Assembly (NCBI GenBank): GCA_012799495.1
Contig: JAAZLD010000141.1
Location: 1 to 15,368, forward strand
Source: Desulfitobacterium sp.
Lineage (GTDB): Bacteria; Bacillota; Desulfitobacteriia; Desulfitobacteriales; Desulfitobacteriaceae
DNA: 15,368 bases
Direction of reading: 5' to 3'
The notes beneath the pieces were generated by a model, which worked only from the letters and a program-made list of their open reading frames with translations, did no database searches and was not told where the DNA came from. Both the position numbers and the translations under genes were made by a program. Shown in pieces: positions 12,033-15,368 of the stretch (position 1 is its first letter; the number at the start of each line of letters is the position of its first letter).

Positions 12033-14396
12033 TTGGCCAGGAAGAAGAAAAGAGTTCGTTCAACAGTAAGGAAAAAGGGATTTTTAAATGATACAGTACG
12101 CCATGAAGTCATAGGAATTATTGCTTTAGGCTTGGCTGTTCTAGGAGTAGTAGCCCTCTATGCAGAGAATAATGGTTTTGTAGGTGAAATGATTGAGAAA
12201 GGTCTTACGACTTTTGCTGGAAGTGGTAGATTATGGCTCCTCTTAATGCTCGGTGCATGGGGAATAGCTTATATGAATCGACGCCACCTAAATAACTATT
12301 GGCGGATTGTTGGGGTAATTCTTTTATGGTTATCATTGGAGGGTATACTACATTTCCAGCTTCCAGGATTAGAAAACTTAACTAACGAGGATTTAATTAG
12401 GGAAGGAAAGGCTGGAAGAGGTGGAGGTATTGTAGGAGCCCTTCTGGCTGTGCTCCTAAAGGGTTCGGTAGGTATTTTTGGGAGTTATATTATCTTGATA
12501 GTTGTAGCTTTAATCGGTGCTTTACTGGTTACTAACCGCTCATTAATCGGTGGTTTAAAAGAAGTAAAGAAAGCTAGCCGTAAATCTGGGAAGTGGGTAA
12601 AAGATCAAGTAGAGGATTTTATTTATGTAATTCAAGAGGAGGAAGAAGAAAAAAGTCCTCAAAAATCAACAGAGAAAAAATCCATCAGAAAGAGTATAAA
12701 GAAGAAAACTAAAACCCATCCCTCCAAGGTCCTTGAGCCTGAGCTAGCTGAGCGGCCATTAATTATTAAGACTTTAGAAGATTCTTCTGAACTGGACAAA
12801 GCGGAGCAGGAGGGTGAAGTTCCTGTTGTCCAAAGGGCTTTTTCTTTCGAAGAGTCTGAAGAACAAACGCCAAAAGTAGATTCCGTTAGTACATCCTTAA
12901 TGCCACCAGGAAAAGTTACAGGTACACCAGTATCTCGGTTAGCACAAAAAGATGACAGCTTTCAACTACCTAGTGTTAATTTATTACAAAAAAGCATGAA
13001 GGTTAAAAACCCTCGCATAAGTAAGGATCTAGCGGATAATGTGAAAACCCTCGAGGAAACATTAGAAAGCTTCGGGGTTAAAATAAAAGTGACTCATGTA
13101 ACCCAAGGTCCAGCAATTACTCGCTATGAGGCTCAGCCTGCCCCAGGGGTGAAAGTTAGTAAGATAATAAATCTTGCTGACGATATTGCCCTTAGCTTGG
13201 CTGCTACTGATGTACGGATCGAGGCTCCTGTACCGGGTAAATCTGTAGTAGGGATCGAGGTACCTAACAAAGAAATTGCTACTGTTCATTTTCGAGAGGT
13301 TCTGGAAACGCCAGAATTCCAAAACTCCCCTAGTAAACTTACTATGATCTTGGGTAAGGATATTACAGGTAAACCTGTTATAGCAGATTTAAACAAAATG
13401 CCTCATTTATTAATAGCTGGTGCTACAGGCTCAGGAAAATCCGTATGTGTGAATAGCTTAATAAATAGTATCTTATTTAAAGCTAGACCTGACGAGGTTA
13501 AGTTTTTATTAGTTGATCCTAAAATGGTGGAGCTAACTAATTACAACGGGATTCCCCATCTAATATCTCCCGTTGTGACAGATCCTAAGAAAGCAGCAGG
13601 AGCATTAAAGTGGATCGTTACAGAAATGGAAACTCGCTATGAATTATTTGCTGCTGCAGGTGTACGAGATATTGTTCGTTATAATTTCCTCCGCACCCAA
13701 GAAAAAAATGAAGAACAACCTCCCTTACCCTATGTTGTAGTGGTCATCGACGAGTTGGCGGATTTAATGATGGTAGCCCCTGGAGATGTGGAAGACTCTA
13801 TTTGCCGTTTGGCACAAATGGCCCGAGCTGCGGGAATCCATTTAATAATAGCTACTCAACGTCCTTCTGTAGATGTTATCACAGGGTTAATTAAAGCTAA
13901 TATACCTTCCAGGATCGCTTTTGCCGTATCCTCCCAAACAGACTCCCGGACGATATTGGATATGAATGGGGCAGAAAAACTTCTAGGGAGAGGGGATATG
14001 CTCTATTTTCCTATGGGTGCTAGTAAGCCTGTCCGTGTCCAAGGGTGCTTTTTAGCGGATAAGGAAGTGGATAATGTAGTTCGTTTCTTACAAAATCAAG
14101 CTAAGCCGGAATATCAGGAAATACCCGAGATAGAAGTAGGAAGTACTAAGACTACCGAAGAGACTGGAGACGAATTGTTTCATCAAGCAGCATTACTCTT
14201 TATTGAAACAGGGAGTGCCTCAGTATCCTTATTGCAAAGAAGGCTTCGTATTGGTTATACCCGGGCGGCTCGTTTAATGGATCTTTTGGAGGATAAAGGG
14301 GTAGTTGGGGGTTATGAAGGATCAAAACCTCGGGAAGTACTTATGACAAAGGGACAATTTGAACAAAAATTTGGTTTGGAAGAAGAAATCAGTTAA
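12033..14396 (+). CDS. ftsK: FtsK/SpoIIIE-family DNA translocase
   Basis: This 787-residue membrane-anchored ATPase pumps chromosomal DNA through the closing division or sporulation septum. The N-terminus is basic (MARKKKRVRS) and is followed by four membrane helices at about 24-44, 65-80, 90-107 and 132-166. A charged, low-complexity linker covers 180-310 (EEEEEK, KKSIRKSIKKK). The alpha domain spans about 320-420. The RecA-like motor has Walker A GATGSGKS (463-470), Walker B VVVVIDELAD (D573, E574) and IATQRPSVDVITGLIKANIPSRIAF, all intact. The gamma winged helix (about 712-772, GSASVSLLQRRLRIGYTRAARLMD) recognises the KOPS/SRS orientation sequences in this family. TTG is the only usable start because TGA is in frame at 12015; GAGGG lies 7 bases upstream. 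Synteny with tepA and a ymfK-like gene fits spoIIIE of Bacillus. Whether it serves division, sporulation or both cannot be decided here. Confidence 0.96.
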   Translation: MARKKKRVRSTVRKKGFLNDTVRHEVIGIIALGLAVLGVVALYAENNGFVGEMIEKGLTTFAGSGRLWLLLMLGAWGIAYMNRRHLNNYWRIVGVILLWLSLEGILHFQLPGLENLTNEDLIREGKAGRGGGIVGALLAVLLKGSVGIFGSYIILIVVALIGALLVTNRSLIGGLKEVKKASRKSGKWVKDQVEDFIYVIQEEEEEKSPQKSTEKKSIRKSIKKKTKTHPSKVLEPELAERPLIIKTLEDSSELDKAEQEGEVPVVQRAFSFEESEEQTPKVDSVSTSLMPPGKVTGTPVSRLAQKDDSFQLPSVNLLQKSMKVKNPRISKDLADNVKTLEETLESFGVKIKVTHVTQGPAITRYEAQPAPGVKVSKIINLADDIALSLAATDVRIEAPVPGKSVVGIEVPNKEIATVHFREVLETPEFQNSPSKLTMILGKDITGKPVIADLNKMPHLLIAGATGSGKSVCVNSLINSILFKARPDEVKFLLVDPKMVELTNYNGIPHLISPVVTDPKKAAGALKWIVTEMETRYELFAAAGVRDIVRYNFLRTQEKNEEQPPLPYVVVVIDELADLMMVAPGDVEDSICRLAQMARAAGIHLIIATQRPSVDVITGLIKANIPSRIAFAVSSQTDSRTILDMNGAEKLLGRGDMLYFPMGASKPVRVQGCFLADKEVDNVVRFLQNQAKPEYQEIPEIEVGSTKTTEETGDELFHQAALLFIETGSASVSLLQRRLRIGYTRAARLMDLLEDKGVVGGYEGSKPREVLMTKGQFEQKFGLEEEIS

Positions 14397-14399
14397 AAG

Positions 14400-14428
14400 T
14401 TGCACATTTTTAGAAGAGGATTTATTAT
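14400..14428 (+). promoter_or_regulatory. Possible sigma-A promoter of the ymfK-like gene
   Basis: TTGCAC (14400-14405) and TATTAT (14423-14428) have 17-base spacing. The -10 matches 5 of 6 consensus bases and the -35 three of six. It starts just after the ftsK stop and would give a leader of roughly 55 bases before the TTG start. Confidence 0.4.
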
Positions 14429-14491
14429 AAAGGAGAAGAATAGTTAAATTTAAAGAAAATTGCCATCTTCCGGCTGTTTTACGGAGGTTTA

Positions 14492-15274
14492 TTGATCGAA
14501 GTGGTAGATCCGAAAAAGGAATTTTACTTGGAATATGAGATCCACAAGAACAAACCTGGTTTATTAGGAGCTATTACCACTTTATTAGGAATGCTAGAAA
14601 TTAATATCCTAACAGTCAATAGCATAAATCAAGTAAGACGTGGGTTCTTGCTTGAGTACATAGATGAGGGAAAGATTATCGCCCTAAAAAATGCCTTGTT
14701 TTCCGTAGAGTCTATACGTATTACGGCTTTTCGTATACCAACTCTTCTGGATCGGTTAGCTTTGCGTCACGGACAACGTTTGGATATGGCAAAGACAGAT
14801 CCTCCAACCTATCGGTTTACCAGGGAGGATTTGGGTGTGTTGGTGGATTTTCTAGGGGATACATTACTTGAGGGCGGTCATCGAATTATCGGTGTTCGGG
14901 GATTACCTCGGGTAGGCAAGACAGAAGCGGCTATTAGTGCCTGTGTCTATGCCAAAAAGAAATGGGTTCTTCTTTCATCTACTATTTTTCGTCAGACTAT
15001 TCGTAGAGAGCTATTACATGAGGAAAAAGACAACTCTGTCTTTCTAATTGATGGCATTACTAGTACTACTAGAGGGGATAGTAGCCACTGGGAACTATTA
15101 AAGGGAGTGCTTGATCTTCCTATTCCCAAAATTATTGAACATCCTGATGTTTTTTTAAGGGATGGTTCTTTGTATGTAGATTTTGATTTAATGATCGAGC
15201 TCCGTAATAAGCCGGAAGATGATATTACAATGGATGATATTTCGATGAGTTTTTCTTCTTTTGATATCAGTTAG
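14492..15274 (+). CDS. ymfK: YmfK-like (DUF3388) protein with ACT-like and P-loop regions
   Basis: This 260-residue cytoplasmic protein matches the uncharacterised YmfK/DUF3388 family found next to ymfM (rodZ-like) in Bacillus. Residues 10-82 look like an ACT domain (EYEIHKNKPGLLGAITTLLGM then INILTVNSI), usually a small-ligand sensor. A second part has a P-loop, GLPRVGKTE (137-145, K143), followed by a hydrophobic strand ending in Asp (SVFLIDGI, D187), suggesting nucleotide binding. The C-terminus is acidic and Ser-rich. The start is TTG with GGAGG 4 bases upstream. GTG 14501 in the same frame would have a 13-base spacer and would cut family-like residues, so TTG is preferred. It is followed after 18 bases by the rodZ-like gene, as in Bacillus. 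No biochemical role is known to me. Confidence 0.85.
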   Translation: MIEVVDPKKEFYLEYEIHKNKPGLLGAITTLLGMLEINILTVNSINQVRRGFLLEYIDEGKIIALKNALFSVESIRITAFRIPTLLDRLALRHGQRLDMAKTDPPTYRFTREDLGVLVDFLGDTLLEGGHRIIGVRGLPRVGKTEAAISACVYAKKKWVLLSSTIFRQTIRRELLHEEKDNSVFLIDGITSTTRGDSSHWELLKGVLDLPIPKIIEHPDVFLRDGSLYVDFDLMIELRNKPEDDITMDDISMSFSSFDIS

Positions 15275-15292
15275 GGTATAGGGGGAATAGCA

Positions 15293-15368
15293 ATGGCAGG
15301 AGAAGGGCAAATCCTTCGTAACGCTCGTGTCGATAAAGGATGGAGCTTAACCCAGGCTGAAGAAATAA
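15293..15368 (+). CDS. rodZ: RodZ/YmfM-like helix-turn-helix protein, N-terminus only
   Basis: Twenty-five codons are visible before the window ends: an ATG with a GGGGGAA-like ribosome site upstream, then GEGQILRNARVDKGWSLTQAEE. This is the first part of the HTH_25 domain that opens RodZ/YmfM proteins, which couple MreB-type cell-shape machinery to the membrane. The location right after a ymfK-like gene supports this. The rest, including the expected membrane helix, lies outside the window, so another HTH protein with the same opening cannot be excluded. Confidence 0.75.
   Translation, partial: MAGEGQILRNARVDKGWSLTQAEEI

Noticed and set aside
14459..14494. TTG-started mini-ORF of 11 codons overlapping the ymfK-like start (leader peptide?)
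   Set aside because: No ribosome site at a proper distance and no amino-acid bias suggesting attenuation.

Overview
This AT-rich window looks like chromosome from an anaerobic, endospore-lineage Firmicute of the Clostridia. Three things support this. The block tepA - ftsK/spoIIIE - ymfK-like - rodZ-like follows the gene order of Bacillus/Clostridia genomes. Shine-Dalgarno sites are strong (AGGAGG-like). TTG and GTG starts are frequent. The low-GC Peptococcaceae/Heliobacteriaceae area is a reasonable guess, but it is an inference from gene content and style, not from a marker gene. No rRNA, tRNA, CRISPR array, insertion sequence or phage gene was seen.

Region 1 (1-6775) is a glycogen/glucose module. 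It opens with the 3' end of glycogen synthase (glgA). Next, on the same strand, come a single-chain fusion of a GH13 alpha-amylase/neopullulanase-type enzyme with a GH77 4-alpha-glucanotransferase, and then glucose-6-phosphate isomerase (pgi), with gaps of only about 20 bases. A glucokinase (glk) converges on them from the minus strand. Together they can make glycogen, trim and rearrange alpha-glucans to glucose and short dextrins, phosphorylate glucose and feed fructose 6-phosphate to glycolysis.

Region 2 (6776-9291) is a 158-base divergent intergenic region followed by the most unusual gene of the window. It encodes a 785-residue protein joining a CRP-like cyclic-nucleotide-binding fold, a degenerate sigma-54-activator-type AAA+ domain and a NapH/NosR-like polytopic membrane iron-sulfur domain. 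It has no DNA-binding domain and its ATPase motifs are damaged, which suggests a membrane redox protein with a regulatory-looking cytoplasmic input rather than a transcription factor.

Region 3 (9351-10926) holds trmB (tRNA m7G46 methyltransferase), a DUF2695-like small protein with a repeat-expanded N-terminus, and a small three-helix membrane protein of unknown role.

Region 4 (11031-15368) holds tepA (ClpP/SppA-fold serine protease), a repeat-filled 285-base intergenic region, ftsK/spoIIIE (DNA translocase), a YmfK-like ACT/P-loop protein and the first 25 codons of a RodZ/YmfM-like protein.

A recurring theme is short tandem duplication. Recent-looking repeats with periods of 12, 15, 18, 20 and 32 bases lie inside three genes or their ends (the GH77 domain, the DUF2695-like gene, the glk 3' end) and in two intergenic regions. 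The 32-base duplication has replaced the C-terminus of glucokinase and left the former end behind out of frame.
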